From assembly GCF_000419765.1 (NCBI RefSeq), contig NZ_ATTQ01000014.1, forward strand, positions 62,001 to 126,000: a stretch of 64,000 nucleotides of DNA. The letters are read 5' to 3'. Each line of letters starts with the position of its first letter. Positions within the stretch are counted from its first letter, which is position 1. Shown here one piece after another: positions 43,528 through 52,526 of the stretch. The stretch comes from Rhizobium mongolense USDA 1844 (lineage in GTDB: Bacteria; Pseudomonadota; Alphaproteobacteria; Rhizobiales; Rhizobiaceae). Made by a program: the position numbers and the translations under genes. The notes beneath the pieces were generated by a model. That model searched no databases. It was not told the origin of the DNA and saw nothing but the letters and a program-made list of their open reading frames with translations.

Positions 43528-46500
43528 ATGATCCAATGCCCTTTCTGCACCGCCGAACTGAGCCGCATCGCCTTTATGGACGATCAAGTCGTCGCCATGT
43601 GGGACGCCTTCCCGGTGTCGCCGGGACATTGCCTCATCGTTCCACGACGGCATGCGGCGACATGGGACGATCTTTCAGCGGACGAGAAGCAGGCTATCTG
43701 GCAGAACATCGACAGGGCAAAGATCGAGATCGAACGAAAGCATAAGTCGGATGGGTACAACGTCGGTTTCAATCTGGCTGAGGCTGCAGGACAAACGGTC
43801 TCCCATTTTCACCTGCACGTCATTCCGCGCTACCTAGGTGACGTCGACGATCCGAGAGGCGGCATCAGGCATGTTATCCCGCACAAGGCCAACTACCTAG
43901 CCCAGGAGGTGAGCAGCACCGAAGCGTTAAAGCGCTTGGTCACTGGTGGAAGCGACCACCTTCTGCCCCATCTCATCATGCACATGGACGAGGCGAACGC
44001 CTGCGACATCGCAGTAGCATTTTTGCTTGATAGCGGCGCCAGACTGATCGTCGAACATCTGAAAGATTTTCTGGCCCGCGGTGGACGAGCCCGAATTCTC
44101 GTCGGCGACTACATGGACGTGACGGAGCCGATGGCACTGCGGCGTCTGGCCGATCTCGACGGCGATCTGACGTTCCGGGTCTTCGAGGCTGCGGCGCAGG
44201 GATTTCACCTCAAGACCTATATCTTTTTATCGGGCAAGGAGGGCGTGGCATTCGTCGGCAGTTCCAACCTGTCAGAGGCGGCGCTGACCACATCCATCGA
44301 GTGGAACTACAAGGTCATTTCCAGCCACGACCGATCGGCCTTCCCCCAGATCACCAATGGCTTCGAAGACCTGTTCAATTCCTATAGCGCCGTCTCCGTC
44401 ACGCCGGAGTGGATCGACCGCTATGAAAGCCGGAGGAATCCGCTAGGCTTCAAGGATGCTGGCTTAGCATACGAGCCGCCGCTGCCCCCTCCCGAACCCC
44501 ACGCCCTCCAACGGCAGGCTCTCGCAGCGCTCGAGCACACACGGCAGGACGGATTTACTGCGGGCCTTGTTGTGCTCGCTACCGGTCTTGGCAAGACTTG
44601 GCTGGCGGCCTTCGACAGCGATCGCCTCGAATATCGTCGCATCCTCTTCGTCGCCCACCGCGAGGAAATACTCAATCAGGCGATCGAGACATTTCGACGC
44701 GTGCGACCGACAGCTCGGATCGGAAGGTTGTCGGGCGATTACAAGGACACGGATGCCGATCTCCTTTTCGCCTCCGTTCAAACTCTCGGCAAGGTGAACC
44801 AGATCAAGCAATTTCGACCGGACACCTTCGATTATATCGTCATCGATGAATTCCATCACGCAGCAGCGACCACCTACCGACGCATCATCGCTTACTTCGA
44901 ACCAAAGTTCCTCCTCGGTCTGACGGCGACGCCCGAGCGGAGCGATGGAGCTGATCTCCTCGGTCTGTGCCAAGAGAACCTCGTCTTCCAGGCCGGTGTC
45001 CATCTGGGGATAGAAGCCGGGCATCTCTGCCCCTTTCATTACTTCGGCATCCCGGACAATGTAGATTATCGAAACATCCCCTGGCGCAGCGCGCAGTTCG
45101 ACATGACAGAACTCACCGCTGCTGTCGCCACAGAAGCACGAGCCCAGAACGCGCTCGAACAGTACCGACTGCGCGGCGGGACGAAGTGCATCGGCTTCTG
45201 CTGCTCCCAGACACATGCCGATTTCATGGCCGACTTCTTCAACCGCCACGGCGTGCCGGCCGTCGCCGTCCATTCCGGCATCAACTCCGCACCTCGGGCT
45301 ACGTCGCTGCAGAGACTGGAAGCGGGCGAACTCGAGGTAGTGTTTGCCGTTGACATGTTCAACGAAGGTGTCGATGTCCCAAGTATCGATACCGTGTTGA
45401 TGTTGCGGCCAACGGAATCGACTATAATCTGGCTGCAACAGCTCGGCCGCGGTTTGCGAAAATCCGCAAACAAGAAGCGTCTCGTTGTCATCGACTATAT
45501 CGGCAACCATCGTATCTTCCTCACGAAGTTGCGTGCGATCGCCTCGATTGCGAATGTCGATGCGTCTTCTGGTGGCCATATCCGCGAGCTCCTGGAACGG
45601 CTGCAAGGCGATCAGATCAATCTGCCCACCGGTTGTGAAGTGACCTACGACCTCGAGGCGCTCGACATACTGCGCATGCTGGTGAAACCAGCCAGCACCG
45701 AGAATGCACTGGAAGACTTTTACCGCGACTTCCTGGAGCGGCATGGCGTCCGCCCAACGGCGTCAGAGGTTTTCCACTCAGGTAACAATCCAAGAAGCAG
45801 CAGCGAACGTTCCTGGATTGGTTTCGTGGAACGCATGCGTGGGTTGGACGATCTGGAACGATGGACCTGGCTGGAGCATCGGGATTTCTTTCAGGAGATG
45901 GAGAAGACCGAACTAACCCGAAGCTACAAGCTCGTGACGCTTCTCGCACTGTTCGATGAGGAGACCGTGCGGGACCGCTGTACCGTCGATGAGCTCGTCG
46001 AGCGCGTCGCGCAGGTGGCCTCTCGAGTCCACAAGCTTCAGCAGGATTTCTCTGTCGATCTCGCGGATCGGAAAGCGCTTAAATCGCTCCTGCTAAGGTT
46101 TCCGATCGATGTCCTGACGAAGCTGCGGGATAGCGACGGCGCTCCCTATTTTATTTTGGGAGAAGATCAATTCCGCTTAGTAAGAGCGACACGGGACAGA
46201 GAGACGTTCAGCCAACTTTTGCGGGAAATCCTCGATTGGCGTCTCGCGCAATATCTAAGCAGGAGCGGTGGCCCCAACGAACGGGCGGATGCCGTTTGCC
46301 GCGTCGCCCGAAACACGAGCGGCCAACCTATCCTATTCCTCCCGAATACGTCGGGGGCGGGACCGCTGCCGGAGGGTCCCTTGGACGTTATTGTAGACGA
46401 TCAGCCGATGGAGGCAACAGTTGCCAAGATCGCGATTAACGTTGTGCGAAGAGCCGGCGATCCGTCCAACCAGTTGCCCACCATCCTTCGCGGGTGGTTC

Positions 46501-47046
46501 GGCGACGATGCCGGACTGCCAGGCAAAGGCGATCGTGTCCGATTCCGGTTCCAAAGCGATGTCTGGCGCATGGGGCCGATGGGCGCACAGAGCCAGGCAC
46601 AGGCCAGCCTTCGGCTTTGGGAACGCTATTTGCGCGAGGCTATCCCCCCGGTCTTTGGCCTAACCTTCGATCAGGCGACGTGGAACGCTGGTTTCGTGCC
46701 GAAACCGCCTCACATCTTTCTGCTCGTCACCTTGGAGAAGGAGGGGATGATGGACGAGCACCGCTATACTGATCACTTCACCTCAGCCACGGAATTCTCC
46801 TGGCAAAGCCAGAACAGGACCAAGCAACAATCGAAGCATGGCGAGATGATCCGCGACCATCAAGCACTGGGTCTTCACATCCACTTGCTCGTCCGCAAGA
46901 CGAAGAAGATCGGGCCCAAGCCGGCACCGTTTATCTATTGTGGCGAAGTGGATTTCGAAACCTGGACAGGCGAGATGCCGATTACCGTGACATGGCGACT
47001 GCGGGAGGCGGTCCCACTGACGCTTCTGTCACAGCTGAAGAGCTGA
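43528..47046 (+). CDS. HIT-PLD-SF2 helicase-DUF3427-like fusion protein
   Basis: The product is 1172 residues from the ATG at 43528 (MIQCPFCTAE); the frame is open to 43336, so the start is uncertain. The HIT nucleotide-hydrolase domain covers residues 1-110, with Cys4/Cys7 and His93-X-His95-X-His97. A single PLD nuclease motif lies at 227-247 (HLK...GSSN). The SF2 helicase spans 320-660: Walker A ATGLGKT (351-357), DEFH (440-443), LTATP (465-469) and motif VI QQLGRGLRKS. The 500-residue C-terminus resembles DUF3427 regions. Helicase-PLD proteins of this kind recur in mobile islands and are suspected defence effectors. It is monocistronic. Activity is inferred. Confidence 0.87.
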   Translation: MIQCPFCTAELSRIAFMDDQVVAMWDAFPVSPGHCLIVPRRHAATWDDLSADEKQAIWQNIDRAKIEIERKHKSDGYNVGFNLAEAAGQTVSHFHLHVIPRYLGDVDDPRGGIRHVIPHKANYLAQEVSSTEALKRLVTGGSDHLLPHLIMHMDEANACDIAVAFLLDSGARLIVEHLKDFLARGGRARILVGDYMDVTEPMALRRLADLDGDLTFRVFEAAAQGFHLKTYIFLSGKEGVAFVGSSNLSEAALTTSIEWNYKVISSHDRSAFPQITNGFEDLFNSYSAVSVTPEWIDRYESRRNPLGFKDAGLAYEPPLPPPEPHALQRQALAALEHTRQDGFTAGLVVLATGLGKTWLAAFDSDRLEYRRILFVAHREEILNQAIETFRRVRPTARIGRLSGDYKDTDADLLFASVQTLGKVNQIKQFRPDTFDYIVIDEFHHAAATTYRRIIAYFEPKFLLGLTATPERSDGADLLGLCQENLVFQAGVHLGIEAGHLCPFHYFGIPDNVDYRNIPWRSAQFDMTELTAAVATEARAQNALEQYRLRGGTKCIGFCCSQTHADFMADFFNRHGVPAVAVHSGINSAPRATSLQRLEAGELEVVFAVDMFNEGVDVPSIDTVLMLRPTESTIIWLQQLGRGLRKSANKKRLVVIDYIGNHRIFLTKLRAIASIANVDASSGGHIRELLERLQGDQINLPTGCEVTYDLEALDILRMLVKPASTENALEDFYRDFLERHGVRPTASEVFHSGNNPRSSSERSWIGFVERMRGLDDLERWTWLEHRDFFQEMEKTELTRSYKLVTLLALFDEETVRDRCTVDELVERVAQVASRVHKLQQDFSVDLADRKALKSLLLRFPIDVLTKLRDSDGAPYFILGEDQFRLVRATRDRETFSQLLREILDWRLAQYLSRSGGPNERADAVCRVARNTSGQPILFLPNTSGAGPLPEGPLDVIVDDQPMEATVAKIAINVVRRAGDPSNQLPTILRGWFGDDAGLPGKGDRVRFRFQSDVWRMGPMGAQSQAQASLRLWERYLREAIPPVFGLTFDQATWNAGFVPKPPHIFLLVTLEKEGMMDEHRYTDHFTSATEFSWQSQNRTKQQSKHGEMIRDHQALGLHIHLLVRKTKKIGPKPAPFIYCGEVDFETWTGEMPITVTWRLREAVPLTLLSQLKS

Positions 47047-47532
47047 ACAGAACGCTGATGGGTCGATTAGGCGGCGGGCTGTGTGCGCAAATGCGGAAAT
47101 GATTTCCGTCTTTTAGGTCAACTTGCCGAGACGCCGCGGCAGCTGAGCGCCTTCATGGCGGCCGTAGAGACCAACTTGGACGCGGCCCGAAAGCAGACGT
47201 CGCTAGCGACAGGGCTGGACGGCTGGAGTGCTGCAAATCTTCTAAGCTCTTCTCAACACCGCAAACGGGCCAACTTGAGACCTGACTGAGATGATCTCCT
47301 GTGCGCTGACGGACTCTCTTACGCGAACCGGATCGCCGTTCTCGCGCGCGCCTTTGCCGCTACTTCCTCGCGATCGCGAGGAGGTTGAGAGGTCTCCAGC
47401 GAATCGAGCAGCTCGCGGGACATGCCGCGATCGAACTGACGCGCTCGAATGCGGCCTCATTGCGCGCCATCACATCGTTTCTGGCAGCGGAGGTTCGATC
47501 CGCTGCCAGAGATGTTTCAACCAGTGGTCTGC
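47047..47532. other. Intergenic region with island palindrome at 47094-47108
   Basis: CGGAAATGATTTCCG lies 48 bp after the helicase stop and is a perfect 7-bp-arm palindrome around G. The rest of this 486-bp stretch holds no gene, RNA or terminator I can support. Confidence 0.5.
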
Positions 47533-47865
47533 TTATTTTGCCGGGGGCTTGTAGGAAGATGCGATTGTGCCCGCCTTCTCTTGCGCAGCCTTGAATTCCG
47601 CGCCCGTGTAGGCTCGCACGGTTTTGACATTCGATACGGCTCCCGATGCGCTGACGACGAGAAGTGCGGGGATCAGGTCAGCACCATCGTCGAATTCCGT
47701 GATTGCCATCCAGTCGGTTTCGCCGGTCGTGAGGTAGAAAGAATGCAGTTTCCCGCCCGCTGCTTCCATGACGCCACGGGCCGCCTTTTCTCGGTTCGAT
47801 GGATTGTCAATCATTCCCTTCGCTGACGTGGCTGTATAGCACCCTGTTGTTACGAAAAGTGGCAT
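47533..47865 (-). CDS. GYD domain protein
   Basis: The product is 110 residues. Family hallmarks are MPLFVTTGCYTATSAKGMID, NPSNREKAARGVMEAAGGKL and SFYLTTGETDWMAITEFDDG, a ferredoxin-like fold of unknown function (GYD family). A GGAGGATGTCC site precedes the ATG. The neighbours are a serine hydrolase remnant upstream and a palindrome downstream. No partner gene is evident. Confidence 0.85.
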   Translation of the reverse strand: MPLFVTTGCYTATSAKGMIDNPSNREKAARGVMEAAGGKLHSFYLTTGETDWMAITEFDDGADLIPALLVVSASGAVSNVKTVRAYTGAEFKAAQEKAGTIASSYKPPAK

Positions 47866-47917
47866 AGGACATCCTCCCTCGATAATTGGGCAGATCGGGT
47901 GATCTGCCCAATACTTA

Positions 47918-48406
47918 TTATCTCAAAAAACTTGGCGTTAGACGAGCGTCGGACCGCAGAGCGCTAGATTGGTCGATGGTGCTGATTTTGTCTTTCCCGA
48001 AAAGTTCTCTATCGAGCCTCGCGTCGTCGCTCGTGCGGTCATCAGCTCCTTGAGAGCTCTGCGTGAAAGCGATGCCGGACGCCATGTGGAGAAAAGCCTG
48101 GATCGGCGTCTTGCCGATCTCTTTACCCGTCAGCTCGGGCACGTAGGTTTGCACCGTGTCATCTACAGAGTGGATCGCACCTTCCGAGATCGCAATTCCA
48201 ATCAGCATGGCAGTTATGGTTTTTGCCATCGATTGCGAAAGAAATCGGTCGTGATTGGTGGGGCCATATTGGTAGTGTTCGTACAATATGGTCTGGTCGT
48301 GCGCTATCAGTAACCCCGTCGTTGGATTGCGGGCCAGATACTCCGCCAGAGTGGCAGTGCTTGAAGCGAAAGTATAAGTGTCGCCGAAAGTATCGTGTCG
48401 TCGAGT
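47918..48406 (-). pseudogene. Truncated serine hydrolase (beta-lactamase family) fragment
   Basis: The frame, open from about 48406, reads ATLAEYLARNPTTGLLIAHD, then QTILYEHYQYGPTNHDRFLS and QSMAKTITAMLIGIAISEGA with the catalytic SxxK (Ser-Met-Ala-Lys). FLHMASGIAFTQSS follows and the frame ends soon after. Class C-type esterases/beta-lactamases are about 350-400 residues; here the N-terminus and the whole C-terminal half (YxN and KTG motifs) are missing. A stop precedes the conserved part and no good start codon remains. It is a gene remnant. Confidence 0.75.
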
Positions 48407-48463
48407 TTAAGCGGCTGGACGAGGACTTCTTCGGCGAGGAGTGAGGCTGTTCCGTCAGGGAAG

Positions 48464-48478
48464 CGGAAATTTTTTCCG
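48464..48478. repeat. Island palindrome copy
   Basis: CGGAAATTTTTTCCG has CGGAAA/TTTCCG arms and is the fourth clear member of the CGGAAAT-N-ATTTCCG set in this accessory region. Confidence 0.55.
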
Positions 48479-48676
48479 CTTCCTCATCCTTTGAACAGGC
48501 ACGACGGGGATGGCAAGTGGTCGATTGTCGATGCACAGACGCACAAGGTCGCTGTCATTGCTGAAACTCTCCCGCTCAAACGCCTTGATGAAGCCACCGC
48601 TATGGAGATCGTTGACGCCCTGAGAAAGAGGCATTCGGCTTCTGAACAGCCCGGCGCAGAGGGCGCAAAGGAATGA
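48479..48676 (+). CDS. Possible small hypothetical protein, start unclear
   Basis: The plus frame ending at 48676 contains GKWSIVDAQTHKVAVIAETL followed by PLKRLDEATAMEIVDALRKR, which resembles short rhizobial proteins of about 60-90 residues. A TTG near 48491 is one possible start, but no ribosome site precedes it; an upstream ATG at 48395 would place the palindrome inside the gene. It may be a 5'-truncated remnant. From 48677 to 48999 nothing was recognised. Confidence 0.3.
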   Translation, partial: LPHPLNRHDGDGKWSIVDAQTHKVAVIAETLPLKRLDEATAMEIVDALRKRHSASEQPGAEGAKE

Positions 48677-48999
48677 CCTAACCAGTTTTAGGTAGTTTGC
48701 TGTCTTTTGCTGGTCTGTCATTCTCCTGGTGCGTGTCGGGGAGGAGCAGAGTCCCTGTCGCGCGGTGCGAAAAGGGCTCGCGTTGATCCGATGCGCGCGG
48801 GCCCGCATCCACTCACAGGGCAGCTGCGCCCATCAACGACTTCGAGATTCATCTTAGAACGTAAGGCCGGGGCTATTTCACAAGTTACCCCCGGCCAAGG
48901 AGCCTGGCCGCCTCCGCTAGCGCCAGTCGCAGCGATCAAGATCGGATCAGCAGGTAGCGGGCATAGTTGCTAGCTCGGTATCAACTGGAAGGAGATGAC

Positions 49000-50027
49000 A
49001 TGACCCGCATCAAACTTCGCGACGCTATCACTGTGTCCGCGGTCCTCATCTCGATCTCTGGCGTTGGCCATGCGACGATGCTCGATGACATCAAGGCAAA
49101 AGGTTATGTCAAATGCGGCATCAACTCCGGGTTCATCGGCTTTTCTGCGCCCGATGCCTCCGGAAACTGGGCAGGGTTTGACGTCGACTTCTGCAAGGCA
49201 GTCGCATCTGCCATCTTCGGCGCACCCAACAAGGTCAGATACCAGCCGCTGACCGCTATCGACCGATTTCCTGCGCTCCAGTCCGACGAAGTCGATCTTC
49301 TGTCGAGAAACACGACCTGGACAGCCAGTCGGGACTCCAGTCTAGGCTTCAATTTCCGCGCGATCACCTACTACGACGGTCAGGGTTTCATGGTTCACAA
49401 GTCCCTGAACGTGAAGTCTGCCTTCGAGCTTTCAGGCACAGAGGTCTGCGTCCAGGCGGGCACGACCACCGAGCTCAACCTCGCCGATTTCTTCAAGTCC
49501 AACAAGCTGGACTACCGACCTATCGTGTTCGAGAAGGAGGAAGCCTTTTTACGGCCTATGAGGCGGGTCGTTGCGACGTGTACACAACAGACCTGTCCGG
49601 CTTGTACATCTGGCTTCTGAACTTCAGGAACCCCGGTGAGCACGTAGTTCTTCCGGAAATTATCTCCAAGGAGCCGCTCGGCCCCGCCGTCCGCCAAGGT
49701 GACGACCAGTGGTTCGACATCGTTTCCTGGACGGCTTACGCGCTGATCAACGCTGAGGAATTCGGCATTACCCAGGCGAACGTCGACGATATGAAGAACT
49801 CGCCGAACCCGGACATCAAGCGATTCCTCGGCTCTGAAGCCGGCACCAGGATCGGCACCGATCTCGGCCTGACCAACGACTGGGCCTACTACGTGATTAA
49901 AGGCGTCGGTAACTATGGCGAAGTCTTCGAGCGCAATCTCGGCCAAGGCAGCCCGCTCAAGATCAAGCGAGGTCTCAATGCCTTGTGGAACAAGGGCGGC
50001 ATCCAGTACGCTCCGCCCATCCGCTAG
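49000..50027 (+). pseudogene. Frameshifted L-amino-acid-binding protein (AapJ-like)
   Basis: The ATG at 49000, with AAGGAG upstream, opens a signal peptide and a cluster 3 binding protein (DDIKAKGYVKCGINSGFIGF, VSGQ-type region, VCVQAGTTTELNLADFF). At a T5 run near 49546-49551 the frame is lost: frame one ends at 49620, and the next frame continues exactly in register with AYEAGRCDVYTTDLSGLYIW to GLNALWNKGGIQYAPPIR, the normal AapJ C-terminus. One base is missing. No aapQMP genes follow, so it was already an orphan. A sequencing error in the T-run is possible. Confidence 0.85.
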
Positions 50028-50211
50028 CCGAAATAGGGCTCCAGCGTACCGAACCAGTCGATGAGCCCTAAAGGTCGAGAATAAAACTCGGTCACCGTAT
50101 GCGGCAGCCCCGATGTCCGACTGGCATCCGATTTCCAGTCATCAAGGGCGATGCTTCGGCGGTGTGGATGTGCTATGTAGTTGATAGTTAAGTCAGTGAC
50201 TCGGGGTGGCG

Positions 50212-51954
50212 ATGGAACAGAAGCTTTCCGTCATCATGGCGTCTGATGTAGTCGGCTACAGCCGCCTGATGGGCATCGACGAGAGAGGCACCCTTTCGGC
50301 TCTCAAGCGGCACCGACATGAACTCCTCGATGTCAAGATCGCTCTGCATCATGGCCGCACCATTAAGCTCGTCGGCGACGGAATGCTGACCGAGTTCCGG
50401 ACCGCAGAAGAGGCGGTTCTCTGCGCCGTCGGAATCCAGCGAGAAATGCGGACGAGGAATTCGGATGTTTCGCCCGATCGACGAATAGAATTTCGGATCG
50501 GAATCAATATCGGAGACATCCTTTTTGAAGACGACGACGTCTATGGCGACGGCGTGAACGTTGCAGCTCGTATCGAGAACATCGCAAGGCCCGGAGGTAT
50601 CGCGGTGTCCGCATCGGTGCGGGACACATTGGGAAACCGTCTGGGCATTGGCTTTGAGGATGCAGGTGAGCAAACGTTGAAAAACATTGAACGTCCGCTC
50701 CGCATCTTCAACGTCATTGTCGGTGATCGCGAAACACCGGAATCCGAAAGTTCCCCCGCCTCTGCCGCAGTGCCAGCGATGACCATACAAGCTGATCCAG
50801 TTTTCAAGCCGAACAGAACGATCCTTTATGTTTCACGGTTTTCAAATCTGAGCGGCGATCCAGATCAGGAATATTTTGCGTCCGGTTTAACGGAGGACGT
50901 CGTGGCCGCTTTATCGCGCTTCTCGAGGCTGAACGTGATCGTTCAACCGCCCCGTTTAGAACCCCGGCATGACGGTCCGACTAACTTTTACACCCTCAAG
51001 GGCAGTGTGAGGCGGCTCGGCAATCGTGTCAGGGTTAATGCCAGCCTGACCAATATTCTACGCGAACACGTCTGGGCAGAAAAATACGACTTCGACCTTG
51101 TCGACGTGTTTTATATCCAAGACGAGCTGGCTCAATCGATCCCCGCCGCACTGAACGTCAAGATTGAAGAGGCTGAACGTCAACGCGTTCTGGCCAAACC
51201 GGCAACGGCACTAAAGGCGTATGACTTTTATCTGCGAGGGAAGCATCTTCAACAAAGCTTCAATCCCGAGGACGTCGGACTTGCGAAGGAGATGTTCGTC
51301 GCCGCGATCGATGATGATCCGAGCTACCCGCGTCCATATTTGGGGCTTGCCTGGATCGAGCTACGGAAGCTGAAATGGAATCAAAGGGCCGACATTGATA
51401 CCGCGCTGGCTACTGCGTCTGCATGGGCGAGCAAGGCCCTGCAACTCAATCCCAACGAAGCCGATGTTCACTGGGCGCTTGGCGTCATCCACCTGTGGAG
51501 GGGGGAGGCTGAACGGGCTATAGGCTGCTACGAACGGGCTCGCGAGTTGGCACCTTATAACTGTGATCTCCTCGCAGAGTACTGTGATGCCTTGGGTTAT
51601 CTCGGGCGCCTTGAAGACGCGATCAGGATCGGAGAGCTGGCCGTCCGGCTTAATCCAAGCCGGCCCGATTGGTACCTCTGGGACATTGCCGCCAGCAAGT
51701 ATCTTTCCGGAGACTATCTTGGTGCGTTGTCTCTTTTGGAAAAAATGACGGAGCCAGGACCTGCTTACCGATTGCTAGCGGCGACATATGCTCAACTGGG
51801 ACGACTGGAGGACGCACGCCGCGCAGCGAGCGAACTGCTGAAAATTAATCCAGATTTCTCGATTGAGCGATACACCTCCCGCGCGCCCTATCGTGACAAG
51901 GCACTCCTCGCCAAATATGTCGAAGGATTGCGACTAGCAGGCTTGCCGGAGTAG
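50212..51954 (+). CDS. Class III adenylate cyclase with C-terminal TPR region
   Basis: The product is 580 residues from the ATG at 50212; a GTG two codons earlier is possible. The N-terminal cyclase domain (1-170) has SVIMASDVVGYSRLMGIDER with the metal Asp, IKLVGDGMLTEFRTAEEAVL, IGINIGDILFEDDDVYGDGV and NVAARIENIARPGGI. A TolB-like segment follows (DPDQEYFASGLTEDVVAALS), then TPR repeats (AIGCYERARELAPYNCDLLA and others). No membrane helix is evident. This CHD-TolB-TPR layout is expanded in rhizobia. Confidence 0.92.
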   Translation: MEQKLSVIMASDVVGYSRLMGIDERGTLSALKRHRHELLDVKIALHHGRTIKLVGDGMLTEFRTAEEAVLCAVGIQREMRTRNSDVSPDRRIEFRIGINIGDILFEDDDVYGDGVNVAARIENIARPGGIAVSASVRDTLGNRLGIGFEDAGEQTLKNIERPLRIFNVIVGDRETPESESSPASAAVPAMTIQADPVFKPNRTILYVSRFSNLSGDPDQEYFASGLTEDVVAALSRFSRLNVIVQPPRLEPRHDGPTNFYTLKGSVRRLGNRVRVNASLTNILREHVWAEKYDFDLVDVFYIQDELAQSIPAALNVKIEEAERQRVLAKPATALKAYDFYLRGKHLQQSFNPEDVGLAKEMFVAAIDDDPSYPRPYLGLAWIELRKLKWNQRADIDTALATASAWASKALQLNPNEADVHWALGVIHLWRGEAERAIGCYERARELAPYNCDLLAEYCDALGYLGRLEDAIRIGELAVRLNPSRPDWYLWDIAASKYLSGDYLGALSLLEKMTEPGPAYRLLAATYAQLGRLEDARRAASELLKINPDFSIERYTSRAPYRDKALLAKYVEGLRLAGLPE

Positions 51955-52072
51955 ATCGGTGGTCAACTCCACCATTATCGCAAAGGACGTGATGAAGCTG
52001 TCGTATGGGCGGATCGAGGACTGCTGCCCGATAACCGCGATTCAGGAAGCAAAAAATCCCCTTCAGGTGCGC

Positions 52073-52156
52073 TTATGGAGCTATTGCGCCATCTTCTTTG
52101 ATCACTTCGGCGAACACAATAGCCATGACGAGCGCGACAAAGATCATTCCCCACAT
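52073..52156 (-). CDS. Possible 27-residue membrane peptide
   Basis: The ATG at 52156 opens MWGMIFVALVMAIVFAEVIK, ending EDGAIAP before TAA. It has one hydrophobic helix and an acidic end, like small accessory subunits of membrane complexes (compare CydX-type peptides). A weak GAGG lies upstream. It could be chance; no partner gene is adjacent. The rest of 51955-52243 shows no gene. Confidence 0.3.
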   Translation of the reverse strand: MWGMIFVALVMAIVFAEVIKEDGAIAP

Positions 52157-52243
52157 CTCACGCCTCGACGACGCCAATAGCGTAGCCGACGTTAAATTCG
52201 CTCTTCGATGACATAAACTCTGCTCCGGTCATGGCGAAGGCCA

Positions 52244-52438
52244 TTGAAGGTAGCGACTTGGTGCATCAATCGGAAGGTTGACGGCGGCTTAGAACTATCT
52301 GCGAACCTGGTTCAGGAGCGGATGGGACACAGCAATATTGCTCAGACCCTCGACGCTTACTCTCACTTGTTCCCATCGCAAGACGATTCGGAAGCTTGGC
52401 AGAGGCTGAAAAAGCCCTGTCAGGTGCGGTCAATTTGA
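52244..52438 (+). pseudogene. C-terminal remnant of a tyrosine recombinase (integrase)
   Basis: The frame ends with LSANLVQERMGHSNIAQTLD and AYSHLFPSQDDSEAWQRLKK. This is the C-terminal box of phage-type integrases, with the GHS histidine and catalytic Tyr (DAYSHLF). The catalytic Arg and HxxR boxes, about 250 residues, are gone. It lies 88 bp from tRNA-Gln, where an integrase gene is expected at an element end. It cannot be active. Confidence 0.8.
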
Positions 52439-52526
52439 TGCGCGACACAAAGCTGAAAAATGCAACATGAAACTCGATGGGGCAACAACCATGTCCCATT
52501 TTCTATATGTTTTTCAAATGGTTGAT

